From: Sesamum alatum
Lineage: Eukaryota > Streptophyta > Magnoliopsida > Lamiales > Pedaliaceae
Assembly: GCA_034509735.1 (NCBI GenBank)
Contig: JACGWO010000003.1
Span: 2,356,001-2,420,000, forward strand
Direction: 5' to 3'
DNA length: 64,000 nucleotides
Part shown: one piece after another, positions 35,842 through 46,890 of the stretch
Layout: each line of letters starts with the position of its first letter
Numbering within the stretch: position 1 is the first letter of the stretch
Made by a program: the position numbers and the translations under genes
The notes under the pieces: generated by a model
The model's database searches: none
Told to the model about the DNA's origin: nothing
Seen by the model: only the letters and a program-made list of their open reading frames with translations

Positions 35842-36690
35842 CTAAATTACAATTACCTCCCCAAAAGCTTGGCATTAATATAAATATCCCTCGTTGTTTG
35901 AAAAATTACAAATACCCCCCTCAAATAAAAAATAATTATGTAGCCCCTAAATGACAATATGAACAGTACTACTTTACCCTTGAAAAATTTTTTATTTAAA
36001 AATAAAGGTGAATTACAATGACCTCCCTTGAAGTTTAACATAATTATAAATACCCCTCGTTTCAAAAATTACAAATACCCCCTGATGTTTGTAACCGTCT
36101 AACAAATAACCCATTTCCATTCATTTTATGGTGAACTTACCAAAATGCGCTTATACAAATTGAATTATTTTTTAAAATTTTCTAAATTTTATTGGCAAAA
36201 ATGCGCAGGAACATGTTTCTTACGTTTTTACACATAGCAATAATGTAATAATCAAGGGCAAAATAGATCATTTCAGACTCTTGGTTAAAAATTACAAACT
36301 TCAAGGGGGTACTTGTAATTTTTAAAACAATGAAGGGATATCAGTAATTATATCAAACCTCTGAGGAGGTCATTGTAATTCACAAAAAAAAAAAGCATTT
36401 GAATTTTTTTTAAAAAAAATCTAAAGGTGAGTAAAATGAATAATTCATAAAAAATATTAATTCATAAAAATATTTTTAAAAAATTCTAAAAAATATATAA
36501 AATTATAACTTATAATCCACAAGAGTATTTCGAGCAACTCACCATAAAAATCGGATGAAAACCTAACGGAGCCTGATAGATTGGGCTCATTGTTATACGA
36601 ATGATAAAGTTAGGGGGTATTGTAATTTTTCAAACAATGGAAAGATATTTACAATTATGTCAAAACTCAGGGGAAATAGTTGTAAGTAGT
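35842..36690. repeat. Outer MITE-like inverted repeat
   Basis: The left end 'aattacaattacctcccc...aatatccctcgttgtttgaaaaattacaaatac' (35842-35917) is mirrored by 36611-36690 (gggggtattgtaatttttcaaacaatg ... ggggaaatagttgtaa). A second repeat of the same type is nested inside it at 36008-36383. Confidence 0.6.
36008..36383. repeat. Inner MITE-like inverted repeat
   Basis: This 376-bp unit starts GTGAATTACAATGACCTCC and ends GGAGGTCATTGTAATTCAC, a near-perfect terminal inverted repeat of about 70 bp. Related but more diverged sequence occurs at 40070-40275 in the eRF1 intron. Confidence 0.75.
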
Positions 36691-37548
36691 GTGCTTTTTT
36701 GCGCCATATTAAAATGAGAAATGAGAAAATGATCATCAGATAAGCTGCAAGAAAGAATCACGGCCAAGACCATCTTCAACACAGTCAGAATTACTCAAAA
36801 ACACATATAATTCACGGTGTGCTGGTCACTTCTCTATTTCTCAGTTCTCACACTACACATTGTGAAGGGAAAAGTTTCCAGAATATCCAAGTATCAGCAG
36901 AGCCAGATTTTCTACTGTTTTAGTTCTTGATTTTCTTGTATTTTTGCGATCAAATCTACGGTTGGCTCCTTAGGTACCTATCTCGGTTATTCCAACGTTC
37001 CTCGTGGTGCTAAAGAACTAAAGAGAAACTATGCATTTACAAGGCACCAGGGCTAGTCAGATCAATTGCCTCAGTTCACAACAATCAAAAATGCTGTAAC
37101 GATTCAACAACATAGCTGCTATTTGTGATAGAAGCAATCTGTTGCCTAGATGGGCAATGTTTCATGGAGTTGGGGATCCAGTTGCGATAATCCTTTATTT
37201 AAAAAGGATAAAACATAAAGAAACAGGAAGAAAAACATTTCACAGCTATGATAATCTAAGTGGCTAGATTGAGATTACTAATCTAAAGAAGCAATAAATG
37301 GTTTTATTGTTCAATTGATGGTTTTAGAGTATCCTTATTCGCAAAATCAAATACTAGTTCACAAGATTTGACAAAATAAAGCATTTATGAGAAGTTGTAA
37401 AGTTGATTGCTACAAAACTACATATCAAAAACCATGAAGAACCTAGATTAAAGCAGTGATTCTCGTTTTTCCATTCTCCATTCTTCGACTCTTCCATTGC
37501 AGCAATAGCATATTAAAAACAAAAGGTTTGAGTAGGAAATGAAAGGAC
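36691..37548 (-). other. 3' flank of eRF1
   Basis: No protein-coding signal is visible. The stretch has a higher GC content than the DNA to its left and could contain distal 3'-UTR sequence of the minus-strand eRF1 transcript, but no polyadenylation site could be fixed. Confidence 0.35.
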
Positions 37549-37940
37549 TCGTAAAAGTAGCAAGACAAAGACTCTTAACACTGGTGATGGGAGAAAGGCA
37601 AGGATGAAATCCAAGCAACTTCAATAAGAAATGTGAATCCAATATTCTAACATGATAAGTGCAAATGCATAAGCAGCACGGAGCCACAACAATCACAATG
37701 TTTCAGATACTGTCACTTGCTAGTAGCAGGAATTTGATGTGTAAGATAAGCTCATCTAGTGTTGCAAGATACTTATAAGGCATACAAGTTCACAGAACTA
37801 GCAAGATAAGACCCTTACTCTGGTGACAGGGAAAGCGCAAAAATGTAATATAATAAGCACAAAATCAGAAGCAGCATGGAGCCACGAAAACTTACAAGCA
37901 GCCAGCATTCTCAAATCTTGTCACTTGTAGCTGGGAGCAT
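37549..37940 (-). repeat. Diverged tandem duplication in the eRF1 3' region
   Basis: Unit 37549-37735 and unit 37793-37940 share in order 'agcaaga.aa.ac.ctta..ctggtga', 'ataagcacaaa', 'agcagca.ggagccac' and 'gtcacttg'. The repeat lies in what should be the 3' UTR. Each unit carries a possible splice acceptor (minus strand caccag at 37581 and 37820). Confidence 0.65.
37891..37895 (-). other. Candidate 3'-UTR splice donor
   Basis: The minus strand reads GCTT|GTAAG, with the intron starting at 37895. That is about 53 nt after the last base of the eRF1 stop codon. Possible acceptors are caccag ends at 37820 (a 76-nt intron) or 37581 (a 315-nt intron), both preceded by pyrimidine-rich sequence. 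No transcript evidence is available. Confidence 0.4.
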
Positions 37941-37948
37941 GGTTTATC

Positions 37949-39261
37949 TTAATCTGAATCCTCATAAAATTCTCCTTCATCAGATGGCTCGTCAAAGGAT
38001 CGCATGTCAAGCTGGTAACGAAGAATTCCCCCAATGCCACCAAATCCTCGGCAGAACTGTGATCCTTCTTGGGATCGATTTGTGACAAACTCAAGTGAAC
38101 AGCCAAAGTTTCTGTATTCATTGGCAAACCACTCTAGCAATGGCATTTTCTCTTGAACCTCCAATTCTGCAGATGTAGCTGGATCCTTGAAGTTGCTTTG
38201 GTCATTGTCTTGATCCTTGTTCAAGTATTTGATGACGATCTCATTGGTGACGCTGTTTTTGAGCGTGTAACGATTTATATCCAAGTTTTCCCACACTATC
38301 AGTGTTTCAACCGCTCCCATCTCCAAAGCTTTTATTGTGTCATCCACACCGAAAACATATTTTCCAGTGTCTTGACTGATTTCTTCAAAGAATTTCCCAA
38401 TTAAGCGCTTCTCTTGAATGAACTTCACATTGGACAGAATTTCTGCAGATAATTCAATGGCCTGATTGAAACCATTTTCCCCACCATAGGAAACATCTAC
38501 CACATTTAGTATCTTGGCTTGCAGGCGAGGATCGAACATATCAGATTGACTCAGCTCAGTCTTGAAATCAGCTGACCCAGCAAGTATAAGACCAGATATA
38601 TTTGGCTGGCTGGTAGCAGGATTAATAAAGAATTGTGTAGCAAGCTCTGCAGTCTTCCTTACATAGTTGTGCCGCTTCTCCATTCGAAGACGAGCAAATC
38701 GAAGAGCCGATTGTCCACCTCTTCCATGTTTTTTTGGAAGATCAACTGTGAACTTGTGAAGCACTTCCCTTGTGTTACCACTTAAGGTCCCAAAAAGAGT
38801 CCCATTTCCATCCATGACGATAAAGCCGAACTTCTCGTCAGATTCTAATAGCTGAGTCAGCGGTTCAGTGTGGAACTTATTGTCGCAAAGGTACAAAGAA
38901 GCGTTTATGGGCTTAAAGGGCACAAAGTCAAACGTCACCTTTCTCTCTTTTCCATCATCAGTTACTATAGTTCCAGTATAGAGCACTAGTCCATTAGGGG
39001 GCACTTTGTTATACAATTTAAGCCTCTGCTGAGCAGAAGTGATAGCACCTAGCACAGACTGACGATTCACCCTGCTTTTAATATTTGAAGCCGTCCCATA
39101 TTCTTCCGCCAGCATTTTGGTGACCCGGGCTATTTGATCCCCGGGGGAATGATAAGAGATATCATGCTTGTACCATTTCCTCTAGCAGATTCTAGAGCCT
39201 TAATTAATTTCTTTATTTTCCATATCTCAATATTCTTATCATTTTCTTGACCGTCCGCCAT
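37949..39261 (-). CDS. ERF1: Eukaryotic peptide chain release factor 1 (eRF1), apparent 1-nt frameshift
   Basis: eRF1 recognises UAA, UAG and UGA in the ribosomal A site and, with eRF3, triggers hydrolysis of peptidyl-tRNA in the cytosol. The start at 39261 ([10 protein letters not shown]...) is set by homology and the nearby splice acceptor. Translation runs 40-odd codons to PPG, then a base is missing from a G run (39139-39142 on the plus strand), which brings a TAG three codons later. The next frame resumes at once and runs 388 codons from 39115 to a TAA at 37949. With one base added the product is 437 residues, the usual plant length. Key motifs are intact: NIKS (60-63), YLCDNKF (124-130) and GGQ in HGRGGQSA (182-184), plus the acidic C-terminus EGEFYEDSD. 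The coding part is intronless, as I recall for Arabidopsis eRF1 genes. A 5'-UTR intron shows this is not a processed copy. The frameshift may be a sequencing error, a real loss or a recoding site. Confidence 0.93.
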
Positions 39262-39288
39262 AGTGTATTACCAGCTATGTATTAGAAC

Positions 39289-41604
39289 CTGACAAAAGCA
39301 TTAGAAAAACTTATAAACCCATGTCTACAAGGATTAAACCCAACAGTAAAAATGGCCCTACTATTTAGGAAGAGCATATGAAAGCAGATACTCCCATACT
39401 AATCCCCAAAGACCAATAATATGGTCCATGACACAAAGGATAAGGTGTCACGAATGAGCATACATAATTAATTTCAAGCATATTTTGTAACATTATATAA
39501 CTCCCAATTTTATAATGATGTTATTAGTGAAAAATCTGTCTTTTTGTTCCTTCTGTCCATGTTCCTTACAAATCAGAGTCATCAACTTTAATTTTTACAA
39601 TGCCCAACAATGTTATAATCTTGCTTCCAGTTATTCTAGGACTAATGAAGATCATAGAAGTCCTACCCAACAATTAATGTATATTCGCACTCCCCTTTTA
39701 CTAAAAATCTCAAATAATTTTGTAATTTTATCGGTTAGCCATTTTTCCTTCATTGCGTGCTAGCAAAAGCGCAAATTACACAAAAGATTCACATTACTCC
39801 TAATGGTTTCATAAACTAAACTTGAAAATGTTTCTAGCGAAGTAAATAAAAATTAGAAAGATGAAATTAATAAATAATACAACAAATGAAAATTCTTCCA
39901 ACAAGTAAGAATGAACATAAAAAAAAAAAAAAAAAAAAAAAAATAGCGGGGGAAGGAAGAAATGTGAGCGCAAAATAAATAAAATAAAATACAACTTGAC
40001 CATAATTGTGTTTCTGGATCATTACATTGACGCCTATTGAGGTTCGGTAGAAATACACAGACACCTGCCATTTGTAAATTACAAGTATACCCCCTAAAGG
40101 GGTGTTAGTGCAATGTACTTCAGGAGGTGTTTGTGTAAATTTTTGCCACTCAATAGGGGTGTACTTGTAATTACAACGACAACCTCAAGAGGACTATTTG
40201 TAATTTTGCAAAGGACTGGGAATAATTTTGTAATTGGACCAAACACCAGAGGGGGTCAATGTAATTTACCCAAATTTAAATGAGGACTTTTCTGTTTCTC
40301 ATACTTCTATTTGTCCTCCCTCTTTCAGACGTAAGCGAAATTGAACTTGAAGAGGTCTCATATACATTTAATTTTACTTTCCCTCCATTTTCTTTTCCAA
40401 ACCAAACATAAAGCTGTTTCTTATACATTTTCTTTTATTTCCAATTTCTCGTACATTTACTCCTAAAGCCAACCAAACAAGCCCTGAGCATCGCTACCAC
40501 CATTTTTCCAATAAACCAACACTGTTCTCTAGAAAACTGGGGTAAAGTTTCATTGGATGAAAACAACCATGATTAAACCCCTAATAGATGTAATGCACTA
40601 TCACATAATAGGGCCTCAAAATGGACAGCCCATCACTTTCGCGACTCCAAGCGATGCTAACCAAATGCAGACAGTACAAAGCAACAGATTTAGATCCCAA
40701 ATAATACCATACCTTATATGAGATATTGATGAAAATGGATTGGAAAAAAGGCTGTTGGATTTTCCTGACATGAAGCTGACGAGAAGGATTTTGATGGTAA
40801 CGAAAAGTATAGCTTCACACTTAATAGTCCAGTAGCCTAATAACAGCAGTTATATGATAGCTTCAAACCAAATACTAACTCTTCAAAAAATCATTTTGAT
40901 AAAACTTAGAACCTGGACTACCAATTTTGACAAGAATTATTGTTCACCAAAAAGATAATTACTTTCTTCTCATATAGGTGGATGGCAAATGTAAAGCCAA
41001 CATACTTCTACCAATTGAAACCCTTATTAATACGAAAAATAAATATTGATGGAATTGTGCCATCAGACAAATGTTCCCCAATAACTTTCCACAGTTGAGA
41101 GCCTTTAATTCTGATATGTCAAACAAATTATAAATATGTAACTTCTAACCCAATAAGTAGAAATTAGCATTCTCGGCTCTCCACCATTTTTTACCAGAAA
41201 AAAAATAAAATTATTTGTATGCAGTCCAAACCTTAGCTGATAAAACAATAAAACCTCCATAGATCTTTTCACTTCATCAATGTCCAAATCAGTTACTTCA
41301 TCAATGTTTAAGTACACGGAATCTTGGACTAGACATTTACAAAATCCATCTGTTCAGACGTCTAATAATAGTTTCTACCCCTCCAACGATCCAACCCATC
41401 CCGCATAGCTAAAGAGAATGGGGCAGTAATAACTCAATAAAGATAGATCAAATCGAGAATCATTAAGAGGAAAAAAAAAAGCTGAAACAAAATAGAAATC
41501 TAGAAAAATATAACTAAAAAACCCTGTAAACTAAATCTAACAGAAGATATTGACCCACAAAGAAACCTGGATTTACGCTAATTTCTCGGAAAAATTATAC
41601 GCAC
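39289..41604 (-). other. 5'-UTR intron of eRF1
   Basis: The donor CTTAAG|GTGCGTAT at 41604 and the acceptor TTTTGTCAG|GTTC at 39289 enclose 2316 bp. The second exon starts 27 bases before the ATG. The intron is AT-rich and holds a poly-A run (39920-39943), a degraded MITE-like repeat (40070-40275) and no coding signal. Large leader introns are common in plant housekeeping genes and can raise expression. Confidence 0.6.
40070..40275. repeat. MITE-like repeat in the eRF1 intron
   Basis: It repeats 'gtaatt(a/t)ac...ggggt(g/c)' phrases in both orientations (ttgtaaattacaagtataccccc at the left; agagggggtcaatgtaatttac at the right). It resembles the units at 35842-36690. The termini are too eroded for a TSD call. 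Confidence 0.5.
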
Positions 41605-41850
41605 CTTAAGATTGAAGAGAATAAAGAAAAGGGTGTCCGGGAAACCACACGAACTGCCCTACAATTTCGTCGGAATTTATTGAGGGAAAGATAGATACGG
41701 ATAAATAAAGGAAAAAAGAAATGCAGGACTGATACTCGATGGGATTTCTAGTTGGGGTTTGACAGCTATACTCACTTGGCTGCTGGTGACTGAGTGAGGG
41801 TAGCGAGTGTGAGAAGTCGGTTGAAGTTTTTTTTGTTTTTTCTTTTTTTT
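41605..41850 (-). other. eRF1 first (non-coding) exon
   Basis: The minus-strand sequence is CT-rich (acttctcacactcgctaccc) and leads to the donor at 41604. The transcription start is a guess near 41820-41850. Homopolymer A/T runs lie just upstream, and no canonical TATA box is clear. Confidence 0.45.
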
Positions 41851-43317
41851 TGTTCTCATTTTTCATTGCCATCATATTTACGCACCTATTATTTTGTTTT
41901 TTTTGACAAGGAGAAATCTTGTGTCACTTAGAATTTCTTTTCAAGTTTTATTTTGATGACATTGGTATTTGAGGAGAATAATTATATCTATTTATTCGGC
42001 TGAAGTACTTAAATTGGAGAGTTTGAATTGAAAAATGAACGTTTTGAACTCGTTTGAAGTGTTTGATTAAGATTTTTTTTTTTTTTTGTGGTCTTGTTAT
42101 TTTGAAGAATTGAGCTTGATATATCTCAATTTTGTATCAATATCATGTGATCCTCCTTAATTGTTTTTTTTTTTTTTTCAAAGCCCAAGGCCAAGAAGTA
42201 TAAGGCCAGGAGGCCCAAGCTCTGCTGACCCAACAACAAAAGGCATCAAGCTTATTTTATCCAAATTAGGCTAATATTGCAGGATCCAAAGATAAGGCTC
42301 AATAAAAAACCCCACATGCTGGACAACAGGATGACACGTTAGTATTGTGTATGTCACGGGATACGTCACCACAAAAGATCACCAATTAACTTTTCTTATA
42401 TTAGTGGGATTAGCTGGATTAAACAGCTAGTAATCACCTTTCTTGTTTCTCGGTTTGATTGGGTAAGACTCATTTAAACTGTCATAACTCTTCAAAAATA
42501 AGTCCAACTCAGGTATGGATACACTCGTTAGCTAACATCCAAAGAATTCAATTGATATGCAGATTGTCTTAATCAACCTCTGAATCTAGCTTATAGTTGC
42601 CTATAAATAGAGGTCATAGTGCAGACAAAAAGTAAATCACCTTTGTCACTCACACTCCACACTTTTTATCTCACGAAACAACAAGATTACGCATTTCTTG
42701 CTCAATTTCGGCACTCCACCAGCTCATTTTAGATTCTGTCTCTACATTTAAGCATTCCACATCACTTATTTTAACATTATCTCATGTTGTTTCAATTTTC
42801 TATCATTTTTCTTTTAGTAATTCAATTATTACCTTAAGCATCAAAGTCTAACCTCTTTTTTGCAGGTTAATTTCCCTTTTTATCTTACGACTTTCAAGAA
42901 GCTCTCATCGACTGTTGTGGTGATATTGAATCCCGGTATCCATAATTATGTTTAATTTATTTTTTGTCAGTCCATGATAAAAAAATAATTTAATAAAGGT
43001 TGGATTGTAATCTCACATCCTACCTGATAAAGCCCGAACTTGTAATCTCATCCAAGGAGGTGAGATTAGCAATCCGGCTTGGCCCACTTGATGTGGATTA
43101 ATTATTCTATGCCTATTACATCCTGAATATTGTTTGGGGGTGATACTTGGAACAATTTTCCTATGCCCAAGAGACAAATCCAACCCGTTTGCACGTGTAA
43201 ATCAGGCCCAACTTCCTTAAACTCCAGCACGCCCAAATCCTACTGGCCCAAATGCAATTAACAGAATAAAAGGATCACCAGTCAACAATCCAGATCTTGC
43301 CATCCTACTGATGAAGC
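41851..43317. other. Intergenic region with a possible decayed LTR
   Basis: There is no coding signal. A plant TATA box, ctataaatag, at 42601-42610 is followed by 'tttgtcactcacactccacac' and a polypyrimidine stretch. Together with 'aaagcccaaggccaagaag' near 42180 this looks like the promoter layout of a plus-strand LTR spanning roughly 42170-42945. Termini and TSD could not be identified. Poly-T runs occur at 42073-42087 and 42165-42178. Confidence 0.35.
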
Positions 43318-43412
43318 TGTTGTGGAAAATTTCTAATTTAAAGTTGAAATAGATTTCTGTAAATCAAGATAAATAGTGAATGCAATATATGTACATAAAT
43401 GTAAACGGCTGG
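43318..43412 (-). mobile_element. Possible outer end of the minus-strand Copia LTR
   Basis: If the Gypsy element at 43418-61421 and one TSD copy are removed, this stretch continues the LTR that begins at 61849. A plausible LTR end is tgttgtgg at 43318. This is inference; no second LTR copy is in the window. Confidence 0.35.
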
Positions 43413-43417
43413 CTTGT

Positions 43418-45488
43418 TGTGACGCCCACAAATTTTTATACATAATTATGGGGTTAATTGGTAATTATTCAAGAAATTTATTTAATTAGTAGATATATTA
43501 TAGATTAAATTGTGATCATATTAAGACTTGAACGGAGTGAATTGGAGCTTTATATAAAATTTGGGGGCAAATTATACTAATTAAGAAATTAAAAAGGACG
43601 TAATAGGTATTTAAAAAAAATTAATATATATATATAAATATATGTATAATAATAAAAAAAATAATAAAAAAAATGAAAGAGAGAGAGAATTTGGTGGGCG
43701 GTAGCACGTCTTCACCCCTGCCTCACCTACTACATATATATATATATATATTATACTAGTACAATTCCATGCTTTAAAAATCAAACCCGCACACACTTTT
43801 ATACACAGTAAATTCGCGACGAACAGGTACAAATATTTTTAATTATAATTATTATTAATTTATGTAATTACATTATTTAATAAATGCATTTATTAAATGT
43901 TATTTATACTACTCAATTTAGTGTTTAAACCAGAAAATTTTATGAATTTGAGTATTTATAATTAGTGCCTGGTTAAATGTCTCAATTGAATTAGGGGTGT
44001 TATAATTAATGGTATAAACTGCTTAATTTACTAGATTTAATAATTTCTACAATTGATTGGTTTAGTTTAATCGGGTTGAAAATTTTATTGAGAAATATTA
44101 TAGAATATATTTGAAAATATTATATTTAGGAAAGATAAGTATATTTTGAGATAAATATAATTCAAGAATTGATATTATGAATGGTAGTTATAATAGGATG
44201 AGGGGTTTAATGAAATATTGAGATATTGGTGAAAAATATATATAATTACTATCTAATATTTTATTTAGAAATTACGATACTTTGATATGTTGATTATATG
44301 CATTATAACTTATTATAGGATAAGGGGGATAAAGTGAATGATTGAGCAACTCCCTACGTACAAGTAGATCGTTGTAAGTCGAGGTAAGTAAATAATTAGT
44401 ACTCTCTATATATGTATTCTTTCTTTGTGATACTACCTTTATGTAAGTCTATGTTCGTGCTAGAATTTATCTATTCTGAATTCGATGAGTTATTGGTCAT
44501 TTGATTTGATTAATGTGGTGAAAGTGGAATGACGAAATGTATTGAAATGTTCTATTGTGGAATGATGTGTTATTGGTGTTGCCAATGATAACGTGCTGAT
44601 ATGGGCTATTACTTGATTAGTTGGCTTACAAGAACGGTGATATGTGGAATCGAGGGAGTGATAGAAATTGAATGTAATTATGATATGAATACCCCTTGAT
44701 GTTGTTGAATAGCCTATTTGGCAAATGATATGAAAAGAGTTATGACGCGATGTAAAAAGAGCTATGATGCGAAATAAAAAGAGCTATGATGCGAACTGAA
44801 AGAGCTTTGATGCGAAATGAGATTGATGAGCCTGTGTGGCATGTCAAGGGGATTCATGTATATGTGTGTAATGAATAGTGAGGTTGAGTTGGTGGAGAAA
44901 AACATTTATATCACCTTTCTGGTAAGCTAACTAGGGAAAATGACAAGTTTGGATGGTTATCGTGTTATGGGATGATTACGTGGAGAAATGAAATGAAACG
45001 TGCTTGATCAAGTTGATTATATTTTATATACGTTGCTTGTTTTTGTCTTATTGATATAATTGAGGTGTGTGTATAGCTAGTGCCGGTTATTTACTTATTG
45101 AGTTGCAGGCTCATCCCTCTGCTAATATTTTTCAGGTGTAGATTTTGCTGTGCCTATTCACGACAACTAGGTCCACGTTTTGCATTCCAGTCAGGTCGGG
45201 CCAGTATGCAGTTTTCTCCTCATCGTAAATAGAAATAGCCGTCTCATTTTGGATTAAAAGTGAGAATGGCATGTGAACTAATTATAATAGTCCATTTTTG
45301 TCGTACTTGATATATGCATGTATAATCTTGTGGAGGAGATGATAAATATTCTTGTTGTGATGATGAGACACATGTATTTATACTCAGCAGGGATTGAATC
45401 ATGTGCATAATTACGTATATAAACAGGATTTACATTAGGTGTGATAATTAGGGGAGATATAGTCGTAGTGCCGTAAGAGGGTGCTACA
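43418..45488 (+). repeat. 5' LTR of the chromodomain Gypsy
   Basis: This 2071-bp LTR is close to the solo LTR at 12424-14496 in length and sequence. It carries a TA run (43730-43751) and the 22-bp minisatellite (about 44745-44820). Apart from a 586-bp deletion, the 3' LTR differs from it by few substitutions. Confidence 0.95.
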
Positions 45489-45493
45489 TTTGG

Positions 45494-45505
45494 TGGTATC
45501 AGAGC
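45494..45505 (+). other. Primer-binding site, initiator Met tRNA
   Basis: TGGTATCAGAGC lies 5 nt after the LTR end and is complementary to the initiator Met tRNA 3' end. The same primer is used by the two Copia elements at 22310 and 50454. Confidence 0.9.
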
Positions 45506-45599
45506 AGGGATTAGATTCTCTGGGGGTATTTGATGATATGTGGTATTATATGTAAAATATATATTATGAGTCTAATTATACATATGCATTTCATATAGG

Positions 45600-46890
45600 A
45601 TGGAAGCGTCAGGTGAAAATGCTGCTGGCCCAACTGAGTCGTTAGAGTTTGTACAGGGTCATGATCATGCATCTGAACATCAGGGGTTACAAGCCCCGAA
45701 TAGAAACGTTCCCCAACCAGAAGTGAATCCTTTTATGCAACAGTTCCTAGACTTTATGCAGAGGATAGCTCCACCACCACAAACCTCAACCACAAGATTA
45801 GTCATTGATAAAAACTATGAGATAGTTATAAGGCAGGGTGCGAGGGTATTTGTTGGTACAACTGATCCTGCAAAAGCAGAAGAATGTTTGAGAAATACGG
45901 AAAGGGTTCTAGATCGAATTGGATGCACTTCTGAACAAATATTGAGGTATGCAGTGTCTTTATTGGAGAAAGATGTGTTGGATTGGTGGGAAACTGTTCC
46001 AGGGAGTAGGAATCGACGATCACTTTAACATGGAATGATTTCTTGTGGGAATTTGCTGAGTAATACACTCCGCCGGTTTACAGAAACAGTAAGAAAGTTG
46101 AATTTCTAGAGTTAAAGCAAAATGATTTGTCTGTTACCGAATATGAGCTACAATTTGTTAGACTGTCCAAGTATGCTCCAGAAGAGGTAAGTACTGATGA
46201 ATTGAGGCGAGACCGATTTGAAAAGAGGCCTGAGGCTTGAGATATGAGAGAAGATAGCAATTAAACCTCCGAGTTACAGTGCACTTTTGGAAGCAGCGTT
46301 GAGAGCTGAAGAGACATCCATAGAGAGGAATTCCGCTGAATCTAAACGGAAGAAGTGGACGGGTAATCCTAACTTGACAGGTGGGCCAAGCGGTGCAATT
46401 TCCTTTAAAGGTTCTAGTTTTCAAAGAGGTGGGTACAGAGGTCGAGGAATGAGTCAAACTAATAGGTCTCCATCAGTGTCTTTGAGTAGAGGCGAGTCTA
46501 CCTCAGTCGGATTTGGGGGAAGACAGGGTCCAACCAGATCGTTTAGTGGAAGCTCTGTTCCCTCGTGCACGAATTGCGGTAGGAAACATACCGGTGAATG
46601 TTGGGGAGTCCAGCCAATCGTGTGTTATCGTTGTCACCAACCGGCGCATATTGTCAGGGATTGTCCTACGTGGAGAATTGACGCCAGTGGATCTCAGATT
46701 TCAGGACCCAGTAGTGTAGGGGAAAATGTACAACGGGTTGGTACGAGTAGAGAGGTGGTCAAGGTAGCGGGACTATTTCTACAACATCGACTGGACAGAG
46801 TAGTCAATCTCAGCCACAAGCAAGGGTGTATGCCATCACCAGAGAGCAAGCTCCTACTGCACCTGAGGTCATTACTGGTTCTTTTTCTAT
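45600..46890 (+). pseudogene. Gypsy Gag, frameshifted
   Basis: The frame starts at 45600 (MEASGENAAG) and covers the capsid region (AEECLRNTERVLDRIGCTSE, LLEKDVLDWWETVPG). It breaks near 46015, continues in another frame through KKVEFLELKQNDLSVTEYE, and returns to the first frame by about 46260 (IKPPSYSALLEAALRAEE). The C-terminal part has CTNCGRKHTGECW and the zinc knuckle CYRCHQPAHIVRDC (about 46621-46665), a nucleic acid-binding pair typical of plant chromoviruses. Gag normally packages the element RNA in virus-like particles. The two compensating frame changes rule out a normal product. Confidence 0.9.
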
